A program made the translations under genes and the position numbers. DNA of 64,000 bases, taken from positions 62,001 through 126,000 of the forward strand of contig CANRYS010000005.1 in NCBI GenBank assembly GCA_947644305.1, given 5' to 3'. Positions 52,359 to 61,295 of the stretch are shown here, one piece after another. Every line of letters begins with the position of its first letter. Position 1 is the first letter of the stretch. The notes under the pieces were generated by a model. It was not told the origin of the DNA. It saw nothing but the letters and a program-made list of their open reading frames with translations, and made no database searches. Source of the stretch: an uncultured Roseburia sp. (lineage in GTDB: Bacteria > Bacillota > Clostridia > Lachnospirales > Lachnospiraceae).

Positions 52359-53987
52359 ATGATGGATCAGCTGATCGCCATTAAGGATAAAATAGTTGCA
52401 TTTTGGAACAAATATACAACCAGACAAAAAACGGTTATTATCTGCGTCGTACTGGCAGTGTTTTTTGCCTTGGTTTTATTGTCTTATTTTTTGACAAGAC
52501 CGGTTTATACGCATCTGGCTACTTTTTCGGATGCTGGTCTTGCGAGCACTCTTTCCGAGGCATTGGATGGAAAGAACATCAAATACAAGATGGATACGGA
52601 TGCGTCAGGAACCACGTCCTTTGAAGTGGAACAGTCGGATTATTCCGAGGCTGTACTGGCGATGGGAGCAAACGGTATTGTAGACAAGGAAATGACCTGG
52701 GAGACAGCGCTGGAAAGTGATATGACCACGTCTTCCCTGGAAAAACACACAAAGATTACGCTTGCTCTTCAGTCCTCCATCAAAGAGAACTTGCTTAATT
52801 TTGCCGGAGTGCAGGATGCTACGGTGATAATTGATCGACCGGAAGATGATAAGACATTTATTGCAGCAACCAAGGAAGCATCCGTCAGTGTTACTCTTCG
52901 TCTGGCTGAGGGAAAAGAGATGGAGAGGGAGACAGCGACAGCGATGGCGTATTATCTCACCAATGCAGTGGGAAATAAAACGACGGATAATATTGTTATT
53001 GTAGACACCGCTGGTAATCTTCTCTATGGAGCCAAGACCGACAACACTTTGGGTGGAACCGTATCAGGAATCGATGATTACAAATCAAAGCTGCAGCAGA
53101 CCTTTGCCGAGCGTACCAGAAAAATGCTGTTAAAGGCAGGCTATGACGATGCTGAGGTCAGCAGTATGGCGATCAAGTTTAATATGGATCAGGTAGAAGA
53201 GCTGATCACTACGTATTCCGTAGGTGAGGGACAGGATCAGGGATATTATTCCAGTTCCTATGAGTACTCATCCAATGGTCAGTCAGGAAGTGGAGGGGTT
53301 CCGGGAACAGATTCCAATGGTGAAGATACAGATTATATGCTTCAGAACAATGGAACAACCAATTCGGAAACCATTTTAAATAAGTACAATTATCTTCCTA
53401 ATGAAGATGTGCAGAATATAAAAAGAGAAGTTGGGGCTGTGGTACCAGAGGAATCTTCCATCGGTATCATCTTGACCAGATATCGTAAGGTATCAGAGGA
53501 AACTTTGGAAGAGCAGGGAGCGCTGAACGATATCTCTTTCGATGAGTATATTGAGCAGAATAGCCAGGTTAATACACTGGAGACCCCGGAAGATCTGCTT
53601 CCCCTGGTGGCGGCAGCAACTGGAATCGCAGAGAACCGGATCAGTATCCGGATTCAGGAAAAGCCAGTCTTTGAGGCAAAAGAGGACACGGGACTTCTGT
53701 CAGGTGGATTTACCAATTATTTGATGATCATTCTGGCCGTTTTGATCGGAGCACTGCTTATCTTCGTAATCATCCGTGGAACATCACCGGTAGAGGTGAC
53801 AGAGCTTGAACCAGAACTTTCCGTAGAAGATCTCCTGGCGACGACCAGAGAAGATGAGAAGGGACTGGAAGAGATCGAGATGGGTGAAAAATCAGAGACC
53901 CGTACAATGATAGAGAAATTTGTGGACGAAAATCCAGAAGCGGTGGCTATGCTGCTTCGTAATTGGATCAATGAAGATTGGGGGTAA
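52359..53987 (+). CDS. fliF: Flagellar MS-ring protein FliF
   Basis: A 542-residue MS-ring subunit anchored by two membrane helices (~25-45, VIICVVLAVFFALVLLSYFL; and ~450-470, YLMIILAVLIGALLIFVII). Between them are the ring-building motifs, including FAGVQDATVIIDRPED, and a Gly/Ser-rich loop (SSSYEYSSNGQSGSGGVPG). The C-terminal tail VAMLLRNWINEDWG is the FliG-binding end. AGGAG is ten bases before ATG 52359; ATG 52362 is an alternative. fliG starts six bases after the stop. Confidence 0.96.
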   Translation: MMDQLIAIKDKIVAFWNKYTTRQKTVIICVVLAVFFALVLLSYFLTRPVYTHLATFSDAGLASTLSEALDGKNIKYKMDTDASGTTSFEVEQSDYSEAVLAMGANGIVDKEMTWETALESDMTTSSLEKHTKITLALQSSIKENLLNFAGVQDATVIIDRPEDDKTFIAATKEASVSVTLRLAEGKEMERETATAMAYYLTNAVGNKTTDNIVIVDTAGNLLYGAKTDNTLGGTVSGIDDYKSKLQQTFAERTRKMLLKAGYDDAEVSSMAIKFNMDQVEELITTYSVGEGQDQGYYSSSYEYSSNGQSGSGGVPGTDSNGEDTDYMLQNNGTTNSETILNKYNYLPNEDVQNIKREVGAVVPEESSIGIILTRYRKVSEETLEEQGALNDISFDEYIEQNSQVNTLETPEDLLPLVAAATGIAENRISIRIQEKPVFEAKEDTGLLSGGFTNYLMIILAVLIGALLIFVIIRGTSPVEVTELEPELSVEDLLATTREDEKGLEEIEMGEKSETRTMIEKFVDENPEAVAMLLRNWINEDWG

Positions 53988-53993
53988 TGTGTC

Positions 53994-55007
53994 ATGAGTT
54001 CAAGTACTTCAGAATTGGATGGTGTGCAAAAGGCAGCGATACTCCTGATTACGCTGGGACCAGAAAAAGCGGCAGGAATTTTTAAACACTTAAAAGAAGA
54101 TGAGATTGAGCAGCTTACACTGGAAATTGCAAATACAAGAAGTGTGACGCCGGCTGAGAAAGAACAGGTTTTAAATGAGTTTTACGAGGTCTGCCTGGCA
54201 CAGCAATATATTGCGGAGGGTGGTATTGGTTATGCCAAAGATCTTCTGCAAAAAGCTCTTGGCGAGGACAGGGCGAAGGAAGTACTGGGCAAATTGACTG
54301 CTTCGCTTCAGGTAAGACCTTTCGAGTTTATACGGAAAACGGAGGCATCCCAGATTCTCAACTTTATCCAGGATGAGCATCCGCAGACCATTGCCCTTAT
54401 TTTATCTTATCTGTCACCGACCCAGGCGGCAGGTATCATTAGTACATTGACGCCGGACAAACAGACGGATGTGGCAAAACGTATCGCATTGATGGATCGT
54501 ACCTCTCCGGATGTGATCAAGGAAGTGGAGAACATTTTGGAACAGAAACTTGCTTCCCTTGTAAACCAGGATTACACGATTGTCGGCGGAATCGATTCCA
54601 TCGTAGAGGTATTGAATACCGTGGATCGTGGAACCGAAAAACATATCATGGAAAATTTGGAGATCGAGGAGCCAGAACTGGCAGACGAGATCCGAAAGAA
54701 AATGTTTGTATTCGAAGATATTCTTATGCTGGACGATCGTTCCATACAGCGTGTGCTTCGTGAGGTGGAGAACAGCGAGCTTGCTGTGGCATTGAAGGGT
54801 GCCAACGAAGAGGTACAGAATGTCATCTTCAACAATATGTCTACTCGTCTTTCTGCAATGATAAAGGAAGATATGGAATATATGGGACCTGTGCGTATGA
54901 AGGATGTGGAAGAGGCACAGCAGAAGATTGTAAATATTATTAGAAAACTTGAGGATTCCGCTGAGATTGTTATATCAAGGGGCGGAGGTGACGAGATCGT
55001 TGTCTAA
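53994..55007 (+). CDS. fliG: Flagellar motor switch protein FliG
   Basis: C-ring rotor protein, 337 residues. The N-terminal domain begins LDGVQKAAILLITLGPEKAA and binds FliF. The middle domain has the FIQDEHPQTIALILSYLSP (EHPQ) motif. The C-terminal torque domain includes MFVFEDILMLDDRSIQRVLREV with charged residues that face MotA. Its stop overlaps the fliH start by eight bases. Confidence 0.97.
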   Translation: MSSSTSELDGVQKAAILLITLGPEKAAGIFKHLKEDEIEQLTLEIANTRSVTPAEKEQVLNEFYEVCLAQQYIAEGGIGYAKDLLQKALGEDRAKEVLGKLTASLQVRPFEFIRKTEASQILNFIQDEHPQTIALILSYLSPTQAAGIISTLTPDKQTDVAKRIALMDRTSPDVIKEVENILEQKLASLVNQDYTIVGGIDSIVEVLNTVDRGTEKHIMENLEIEEPELADEIRKKMFVFEDILMLDDRSIQRVLREVENSELAVALKGANEEVQNVIFNNMSTRLSAMIKEDMEYMGPVRMKDVEEAQQKIVNIIRKLEDSAEIVISRGGGDEIVV

Positions 55008-55875
55008 TTTAATCAAATATCCCTTTGTAAATATGCAGGGGAAAGAGACCGTTGTCATTGATAACAATTCGGAAGGAGCGGAGTTCGTGCCCTTCCGGGA
55101 AAAAGGTGTGAAGATTAAGACCATCAGTGAGATTGAGGCGGAGAAGGCACTGCTTCAGGCTGCTGGAGGTTTTGCCGGAGAGACATCTGCGGCGTCTGAA
55201 GACGCGGGAAATAAGGATGGTTCCGGGGAATTTAAAGCGGGGCTGAATGTCACAAATTTTGACGAGCTCTTTCAGCAGCATCAAAAAGAGGCAGAGGACA
55301 AAGCAGCTCAGATGGTGGAGAAAGCTAGAAAGCAGGCAGAGCGCATCCAAAGTGAGGCGGAGATCGCCGCTGAGACAGCCAGAAAACGGGCTTATGAGGA
55401 TGGAAGAGAGCAGGGATATTCCGAGGGAATGGCTTTGGCAGAACAGGAGATCCAGCAGAAGGAAGAAGAACTTTCCCAGCTCGCCAGACAGCAAAGAGAA
55501 GAACTTGCCGATTGTATGGAACAGATCGAGAAAAAATATGTAAGTATTGTGATTTCTCTTGTGAAAAAACTTACCGGTGTGGTGATGGAGGGAAAAGATG
55601 ATCTCATTCTCTATCTCATCCATACCGCAGCTCAGGATTTAGAGGTATCTGAGAATTATCGGATACGGGTTTCCTCTGAGGATATCTATTTCCTGGAAAG
55701 TCGGAAGGAAGAGGTTCTGCAAGCTTTGGATGGAGAAGCTTTTGTTGAATTTGTAGAAGAAAAAGGCTTGGAAAAGGGGCAATGTATCATCGAGACAGAT
55801 ACCCAGATGGTGGATTGTGGTTTCCATACACAGTTGGATACATTGGTTCAGAATCTGAAAATGCTGGTGCACTGA
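55000..55875 (+). CDS. fliH: Flagellar assembly protein FliH
   Basis: A 291-residue stator/regulator of the FliI export ATPase. A long Ala/Glu/Gln coiled region spans residues ~85-180 (HQKEAEDKAAQMVEKARKQA, GYSEGMALAEQEIQQKEEEL), followed by a V-ATPase E-like C-terminal domain (VSIVISLVKKLTGVV, DTQMVDCGFHTQLDTLVQNL). The start is a TTG at 55000, with GGAGG at 54984-54988 inside the end of fliG, so translation is coupled. An upstream GTG at 54988 overlaps the ribosome site. Confidence 0.9.
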   Translation: MSNLIKYPFVNMQGKETVVIDNNSEGAEFVPFREKGVKIKTISEIEAEKALLQAAGGFAGETSAASEDAGNKDGSGEFKAGLNVTNFDELFQQHQKEAEDKAAQMVEKARKQAERIQSEAEIAAETARKRAYEDGREQGYSEGMALAEQEIQQKEEELSQLARQQREELADCMEQIEKKYVSIVISLVKKLTGVVMEGKDDLILYLIHTAAQDLEVSENYRIRVSSEDIYFLESRKEEVLQALDGEAFVEFVEEKGLEKGQCIIETDTQMVDCGFHTQLDTLVQNLKMLVH

Positions 55876-55925
55876 CATGATTTCATAATAACACGCATAA
55901 AAATAGTATGGGAATGGAGGCTTGT

Positions 55926-57260
55926 ATGAATCCTTCATCGATTATAAATTTTGACAGATATGATGCTTTGATGGAGCGAAGTTTTCTCAAGCATCTTGGA
56001 AAAGTCACAAAGGTCGTTGGATTGACCATCGAATCGATTGGTCCAGAGGCGAAGTTGAACGATCTTTGTATCATACGGTCAAATTCGGCAGTAGGTGCTG
56101 TAAAGGCAGAAGTGGTCGGTTTCCGTGAAGACAGAGTTCTTTTGATGCCTTATGACAATGTTGAGGGTGTTGGACTGGGCAGTTGGGTTGAAAATACGGG
56201 GGCGCCGTTGCAGGTCCCTGTCAGTGATGATCTTCTGGGAAAAACGCTGGATGGCGTGGGAGAACCGATGAATTCCCCTCCTCTTTCTGAGAACAGTCAT
56301 CTGTATTCGGTGGAAGCAGCTCCACCAGATCCTTTGAGCAGACAGCTTATCGACGAGGTGCTTTCGCTGGGTGTAAAGGCAGTAGATGGTTTGCTGACTA
56401 TTGGAAAAGGACAGAGAATTGGGATTTTTGCGGGAAGTGGAGTGGGAAAGAGTACACTTATGGGGATGTTTGCCAGAAATACAAAGGCGGATATAAATGT
56501 GATCGCACTGATTGGCGAGCGTGGAAGAGAAGTGCGGGAGTTTATAGAGAGAGACCTTGGTGAAGAAGGCATGAAGCGTTCGGTGGTAGTCGTTGCTACC
56601 TCAGATAAACCGGCGTTGATCCGTAATAAGGCTGCCAAAACAGCGACGGCTGTCGCAGAATATTTTCGGGATCAGGGTAAGGATGTGCTTCTCATGATGG
56701 ATTCACTTACTCGTTTTTCTATGGCACAAAGGGAAATTGGGCTTGCTTCTGGTGAGCCGCCGGTATCCAGAGGATATCCCCCCAGTGTGTATGCGGAGAT
56801 GCCGAAACTTTTGGAGCGCGCTGGAAATTCTGACCGGGGTTCCATCACGGGGCTTTATACCGTTTTGGTAGATGGAGATGATTTCAATGAACCGATCACG
56901 GATACTGCCCGAGGTATTTTAGATGGACATATCGTACTGTCCCGTCCGCTGGCACAGAAGAATCATTATCCAGCGATTGATGTTCTACAGAGTATCTCTC
57001 GTGTTATGAGTTCCATTGTTACGAAAGATCAGAAGAGAGTATCTGGTATACTAAAAAATGTGCTTGCCACTTATGGAGAGGCTGAGGACCTTATCAATAT
57101 CGGCGCATACCGTGCCGGTTCCAATCCCAGTATTGATTTTGCGATTGAAAAGATCGATGCGGTGAATGATTTTTTGATGCAGGGGACAGATGAAAAATTT
57201 GGTTTTGATGAAGCCGTCTCCATTATGTCAGATATTTTTGAAGAGGATGGTGAGTCCTAA
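55926..57260 (+). CDS. fliI: Flagellum-specific ATP synthase FliI
   Basis: A 444-residue hexameric ATPase energising type III export. Walker A GIFAGSGVGKSTLMG is near residue 165, the catalytic ALIGERGREVREFIE follows, Walker B is VLLMMDSLTRFSMAQRE and GLYTVLVDGDDFNEPI is further on. ATG 55926 lies five bases after GGAGG (55916-55920); the in-frame 55908 ATG has none. FliJ starts right after the stop. Confidence 0.97.
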   Translation: MNPSSIINFDRYDALMERSFLKHLGKVTKVVGLTIESIGPEAKLNDLCIIRSNSAVGAVKAEVVGFREDRVLLMPYDNVEGVGLGSWVENTGAPLQVPVSDDLLGKTLDGVGEPMNSPPLSENSHLYSVEAAPPDPLSRQLIDEVLSLGVKAVDGLLTIGKGQRIGIFAGSGVGKSTLMGMFARNTKADINVIALIGERGREVREFIERDLGEEGMKRSVVVVATSDKPALIRNKAAKTATAVAEYFRDQGKDVLLMMDSLTRFSMAQREIGLASGEPPVSRGYPPSVYAEMPKLLERAGNSDRGSITGLYTVLVDGDDFNEPITDTARGILDGHIVLSRPLAQKNHYPAIDVLQSISRVMSSIVTKDQKRVSGILKNVLATYGEAEDLINIGAYRAGSNPSIDFAIEKIDAVNDFLMQGTDEKFGFDEAVSIMSDIFEEDGES

Positions 57261-57707
57261 TTGGCACGTTTTCGGTTTCCTTTGCAGAATATCCTGAACA
57301 TGAAGGAAAAACTGGAGGAGCAGGCAAAAAATGAATATGGTCAGGCAAATGCAAGGCTTCTAGCCGAAGAAAAAAAGCTGGAGCAGCTAAATAACCGTCT
57401 GGAGGATGCGCAGCTGCAGTTAAAAAATGTCCTGTGTGAGGTTCTGTCTATGACAGAAATACATAAAAGGGAAAATGCCGTTGTGATCTTGAAGGGGTAT
57501 GTAAAGCAGCAGCGGCTGGTGGTGAAGCGTTGCGAGAAAGAGGTGGAGATCGCCAGGGAAAAGCTCACCGAGGCGATAAAAGAGCGAAAAATCTTTGATA
57601 AACTCAGAGAGAAGGCATTTGATGAGTTTATCAAAGAGGAAGGGCGCAGGGAACAGAAGGAAGTCGATGAGCTAATGAGTTACAAGTACGGGGCAAAAAA
57701 TGCCTGA
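57261..57707 (+). CDS. fliJ: Flagellar export protein FliJ
   Basis: A 148-residue, almost wholly helical coiled-coil protein (FRFPLQNILNMKEKLEEQAKNEY start; KLEQLNNRLEDAQLQLKNV), the central stalk for the FliI ring. The start is TTG 57261, immediately after the fliI stop. The sequence is variable in this family, so the call leans on length, coiled coil and position after fliI. Confidence 0.9.
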   Translation: MARFRFPLQNILNMKEKLEEQAKNEYGQANARLLAEEKKLEQLNNRLEDAQLQLKNVLCEVLSMTEIHKRENAVVILKGYVKQQRLVVKRCEKEVEIAREKLTEAIKERKIFDKLREKAFDEFIKEEGRREQKEVDELMSYKYGAKNA

Positions 57708-57730
57708 TTTTGAAAGGATGAATAGAATTT

Positions 57731-58477
57731 ATGGCAAAAAAAGATAAGAAAAATAAAGAAAATAAGGAATATGCCCAGGAGGAAAGTGCAGGCAGTAAAC
57801 TGCTTACCTTTTTGATCGTACTTTTTATCGTGATCATATGGCTCGTTATATTTGGTGTTTTGATTAAATTTGATGTAGGGAATTTTGGAAGTGAAGTTTT
57901 GCATCCGGTTCTCAAAGATGTTCCATTAGTGAATCGCATTCTTCCCGAAGTAGAGGGAACAGAGCCGGAAGGATATTCAAATATCGATGAGGCAAATGCC
58001 AGGATCCGTCAGTTAGAAAAGGAGCTTGCAGGTTTGAAGAGTGCTAATTCTTTGAGTAGTGATGAAGTCAATGAGTTAAAATCAGAGATTAACCGCCTCA
58101 AGAAGTACGAGGAACAGCAACATGCCTTTGAACAGCGAGTAAAGGATTTTGATGAAAATGTTGTTTTTAATGATAAGGCACCAGATATTTCTGAATATCA
58201 GAAATATTATGAGGGGATCGATCCAGACAATGCAGCATCGATCTATAAAGATGTGATGAAGGATCTTCAGTACCGTGCGGCGATCAAAAAGCAGGCGACA
58301 ATGTATGCAAAAATGGATCCGGCAAAAGCAGCATCGGTATTGCAGACCATGTCCGGTGACTTGGATCTCGTGGCATCCATACTTGACAATATGACAGAGT
58401 CAAAGAGTGCGGCGATTCTTGCAGAGATGACACCGGAGACAGCGGCACAGATTACCACCAAGATGACCGCTAAATAG
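57731..58477 (+). CDS. ylxF: YlxF/MotE-like flagellar membrane protein
   Basis: A 248-residue protein with a lysine-rich N terminus, one membrane helix (~24-47, LLTFLIVLFIVIIWLVIFGVL), a coiled coil (~90-140, RIRQLEKELAGLKSAN, LKSEINRLKKYEEQQ) and a C-terminal MgtE-N/FliG-like helical domain (MDPAKAASVLQTMSGDLDLV, AAILAEMTPETAAQITTKM). MotE-type proteins act as periplasmic or outer-face chaperones or stator partners. Between fliJ and fliK it occupies the ylxF position of Bacillus. Exact role here is unproven. Confidence 0.85.
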   Translation: MAKKDKKNKENKEYAQEESAGSKLLTFLIVLFIVIIWLVIFGVLIKFDVGNFGSEVLHPVLKDVPLVNRILPEVEGTEPEGYSNIDEANARIRQLEKELAGLKSANSLSSDEVNELKSEINRLKKYEEQQHAFEQRVKDFDENVVFNDKAPDISEYQKYYEGIDPDNAASIYKDVMKDLQYRAAIKKQATMYAKMDPAKAASVLQTMSGDLDLVASILDNMTESKSAAILAEMTPETAAQITTKMTAK

Positions 58478-58501
58478 TTTGTCTAGGAGGGAATAACAGT
58501 A

Positions 58502-58540
58502 ATGTTTTTCCGCGAATTAGACGATATGAATAATAGATAA
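58502..58540 (+). CDS. Possible 12-residue leader peptide before fliK
   Basis: ATG 58502, preceded by AGGAGGG at about 58485-58491, reads MFFRELDDMNNR and stops at TAA 58538-58540. Two stem-loops follow before fliK. A ribosome site of this quality on so short a frame is unusual, but it could be a vestige. Confidence 0.35.
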   Translation: MFFRELDDMNNR

Positions 58541-58543
58541 CTC

Positions 58544-58608
58544 CTGCCTTTTACCAATGGGAAAGGCAGTGGGCTATAAATAAAATAAGACTGCATATTT
58601 ATGCCGTC
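58544..58608 (+). repeat. Two stem-loops in the fliK leader
   Basis: CTGCCTTT (58544-58551) pairs with AAAGGCAG (58562-58569). GACTGCATA and TATGCCGTC (58589-58608) form a second, imperfect stem next to the fliK ribosome site. No T run follows the first stem. Confidence 0.55.
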
Positions 58609-58625
58609 TAGAAAGGAGATAACAA

Positions 58626-59978
58626 ATGCAGACACAGGGTATATCACTGAATGCCTCTGCGATGCGGACGATGTCCTCAGGCAAAGCGGGAAAAGGAGAT
58701 AAGGCAGTTTTTGATAGCTTTATGTCCCAGAATGCTTCATCTGCCTCTGGTAAAAAGCAGAATTTATCTGCTGGAAAATCTCAAGATCCAAGAAAATCTG
58801 GCGGGATCGCAGCCGGTGGGGATGATTTTACGAAGCAGAAGCTTTCCTTGAACTCCCAACCCCAGAATAAAGTTGGGGGTATGGAGACGATGGATCTGGA
58901 AGAGGTTGGTGAAGAGGTTGTTTCTCTTCTGCAAGAGACTTTTGGCATGAGCGAGGAAGATATCGTTGATATTCTGGAAATGCTTGGTTTGACGCCAATG
59001 GATCTGTTATTGCTGGTTTCACCGGAGTTTCAAAATGTAGTCCCATTGAATGTAGAGAACATCAAGGCATTTATCATGGAAGTACATGGTGTGGACGATG
59101 CGAATCTGTTTCTACTCTCCGATGCTATGTCTGGCGAGTTGAACGATATCATGTCGGGACTTCAGGACATTCTGGAGCAGGTAACAGGAATGGACATTGG
59201 AAAGCTAAACGAGGGGGACGAAGTTCTTATGAAGAGTTTTGCCGAAAAGTTTAGCGAGCTTGTTGGAAAAGCAGATGGATCTATACAGGAGACAGCAGTA
59301 GAAGGTTCTGGTCAGCAGAACACATCGGAGATGATGGCGTCGACTGCCAAGGACGAGATTCCAGTAGTTGTCGAGACCTCTGGTGAACAGGATTTGTCCG
59401 ATACATATGGAGAGGGTCAGCGCTCAGCGTCCCAAGGTGTGCGCCAGGAAGTACATGAAAGTCCTCTGAACGCTTTTGTAGAAAGGCTTTCCCAGTCTTT
59501 TGAGGAGGTGGCGCAGGAAGAAGTGGCCGCACCGAGAGAGTTGATGTCAAACATTGTGGATCAGGTTGTTAATCATATCCGAATCCGGGTACTTCCGCAG
59601 ACGACAAGCATGGAACTTCAGTTGAATCCAGAGTCACTAGGAAGGGTGAATCTCAATGTGACATCCAACAACGGACTGGCGACAGCTACACTGACCGTTC
59701 AGAATGAAGTGGCGAAGGAAGCATTGGAGAGTCAGTTGACGGTGCTCAGAGAGAATTTGGAAAGCCATGGACTAAAGGTGGATTCCGTAGAGGTAAATGT
59801 ATCGGAGTTTGGATTTAAAAATCCAGAGGATTCCGATCATGGACAGTACAAACAGAAAAAATCCCAGGGAAGAAAATTTCGGTATGATGTGGCGGAAGAA
59901 ACAGAAGTAGAGGAAGTCACGACAGAGACAGCCGAAGACAGACGTACGGGAGATAGCATGGTGGATTACACCGCTTAA
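58626..59978 (+). CDS. fliK: Flagellar hook-length control protein FliK
   Basis: A 450-residue molecular ruler and export-specificity switch. The N-terminal and middle parts are low-conservation, Ser/Gln/Glu-rich. The C-terminal Flg_hook domain (~310-400) contains HIRIRVLPQTTSMELQLNPE, SLGRVNLNVTSNNGLATATL and ESHGLKVDSVEVNV. The tail is charged. AAAGGAG precedes the ATG. It lies in the order fliK-flgD-flgE as expected for hook assembly. Confidence 0.93.
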   Translation: MQTQGISLNASAMRTMSSGKAGKGDKAVFDSFMSQNASSASGKKQNLSAGKSQDPRKSGGIAAGGDDFTKQKLSLNSQPQNKVGGMETMDLEEVGEEVVSLLQETFGMSEEDIVDILEMLGLTPMDLLLLVSPEFQNVVPLNVENIKAFIMEVHGVDDANLFLLSDAMSGELNDIMSGLQDILEQVTGMDIGKLNEGDEVLMKSFAEKFSELVGKADGSIQETAVEGSGQQNTSEMMASTAKDEIPVVVETSGEQDLSDTYGEGQRSASQGVRQEVHESPLNAFVERLSQSFEEVAQEEVAAPRELMSNIVDQVVNHIRIRVLPQTTSMELQLNPESLGRVNLNVTSNNGLATATLTVQNEVAKEALESQLTVLRENLESHGLKVDSVEVNVSEFGFKNPEDSDHGQYKQKKSQGRKFRYDVAEETEVEEVTTETAEDRRTGDSMVDYTA

Positions 59979-60000
59979 TCAGGAAAGGAGGTAAAAAGAT

Positions 60001-60747
60001 ATGGGAACATCACTACAAGGTATTGTGACGGGGCTGGATGAGCTTGCCTTTAGTAAAAAACCGACACAGACCACAGATAGGACGCCAGGTGGAGATCTTG
60101 GCAAGGATGAGTTTCTTCAGCTTCTTGTTTGCCAGATGAAAAATCAGGATCCGTTGGAGCCGGAAAAGGATACAGATTTTATCGCCCAGCTCGCTCAGTT
60201 CTCTGCGTTAGAGCAGATGCAAAATCTCAATGAGACAGCTGTCAACTCACAGGCATTTGGACTGGTAGGCAAGTATGTAAAGATCAAGACAAAGAGTCCA
60301 AGCGGAAGCTACTCAGAGATAAATGGAGTTGTGGATTATATCACCATGAAAGACGGTGAGGCTCAGCTTTCTGTGGATGGTAAACTTTATAAAATAAGTG
60401 ATTTGGTGGAGGTGAAGGATTCTTATTACGCAATCCAGCAGTATTTGCCATCCGTAGAAAAGACAGATGCTGTCTATGACAAATCCAATAAAAAACCAGT
60501 GGATATCAAGATCGATCTGGGTGAAGGGGATTACGCAGCTTCGAGTGTTGTTGTGGTCATGAACGGCGAGGCAGTAAAGAACGAATTCCTTACATATAAG
60601 GATGGTGTATTATCTATTATGCCGGGAGCTCTGGACGGACTGGAGGACGGTGATTATGAGGTAGGTCTTTACTTTGACGATCCATATAGCACCAGCATAA
60701 GGGATCAGGTGACCATTAAGGTGACAAACAGTGGAATTGATGAGTGA
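60001..60747 (+). CDS. flgD: Flagellar hook-capping protein FlgD
   Basis: A 248-residue scaffold cap for hook assembly. The N-terminal signature is LGKDEFLQLLVCQMKNQDPLEP (residues ~30-52), followed by DTDFIAQLAQFSALEQMQNL. The remainder holds Ig/tudor-like FlgD domains (e.g. VVVMNGEAVKNEFL). AGGAGGT stands before the ATG. A cysteine in the signature (QLLVCQM) replaces the more common threonine or alanine. Confidence 0.95.
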   Translation: MGTSLQGIVTGLDELAFSKKPTQTTDRTPGGDLGKDEFLQLLVCQMKNQDPLEPEKDTDFIAQLAQFSALEQMQNLNETAVNSQAFGLVGKYVKIKTKSPSGSYSEINGVVDYITMKDGEAQLSVDGKLYKISDLVEVKDSYYAIQQYLPSVEKTDAVYDKSNKKPVDIKIDLGEGDYAASSVVVVMNGEAVKNEFLTYKDGVLSIMPGALDGLEDGDYEVGLYFDDPYSTSIRDQVTIKVTNSGIDE

Positions 60748-60802
60748 AGCAGCAGCGTCATTAAGACTTTAACTGTCAAATAATCAGGAGGTGGATAAAG
60801 GT

Positions 60803-61186
60803 ATGAATATTGTAAATAAAAACTTTGTATCCATCGATGAGATAAGAAGCAAACTGAACGGCACCACCGGACAGGTTGCGGAAAAGACCAGCAGCGATTC
60901 TGGGAAGTCGTTTGACAGGGTGCTGTTAGACAAAGCAGATCAGATTAAATTTTCTAGGCATGCAGCGAAACGGTTGGAGACGAGGAATATATCCATATCC
61001 GAGGAGCAGAAGGCAAGACTGGAAGATGCAGCAGAGCAGGCGATGGAAAAAGGAATGACAGAATCCCTGGTGATGGTAGATGATCTTGCATTTATACTAA
61101 ATGTTAGAAACAAAACCATAGTAACAGCTGTGAATGATACAGCAAATGCAGTTTTTACAAATATCGATGGAGCGATTATAAATTAA
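60803..61186 (+). CDS. Flagellar operon protein, TIGR02530 type
   Basis: A 127-residue small protein recognised by KFSRHAAKRLETRNISISEE (residues ~51-70) and the end MVDDLAFILNVRNKTIVTAV. Genes of this type sit between flgD and flgE in Firmicutes and spirochaetes; their function is not established. An in-frame GTG at 60791 overlaps GGAGG (60787-60791), so ATG 60803 is used. A short non-coding gap precedes flgE. Confidence 0.88.
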   Translation: MNIVNKNFVSIDEIRSKLNGTTGQVAEKTSSDSGKSFDRVLLDKADQIKFSRHAAKRLETRNISISEEQKARLEDAAEQAMEKGMTESLVMVDDLAFILNVRNKTIVTAVNDTANAVFTNIDGAIIN

Positions 61187-61295
61187 AAACGCAGCAAGAT
61201 ACGATAATTTTACATGCTGGCCCTTAACAGGAAGCATGAAAGTCTTTGAATGCCAGATAAGACTTACGAATAATAAAATTGGAGGGTTGATCCTT

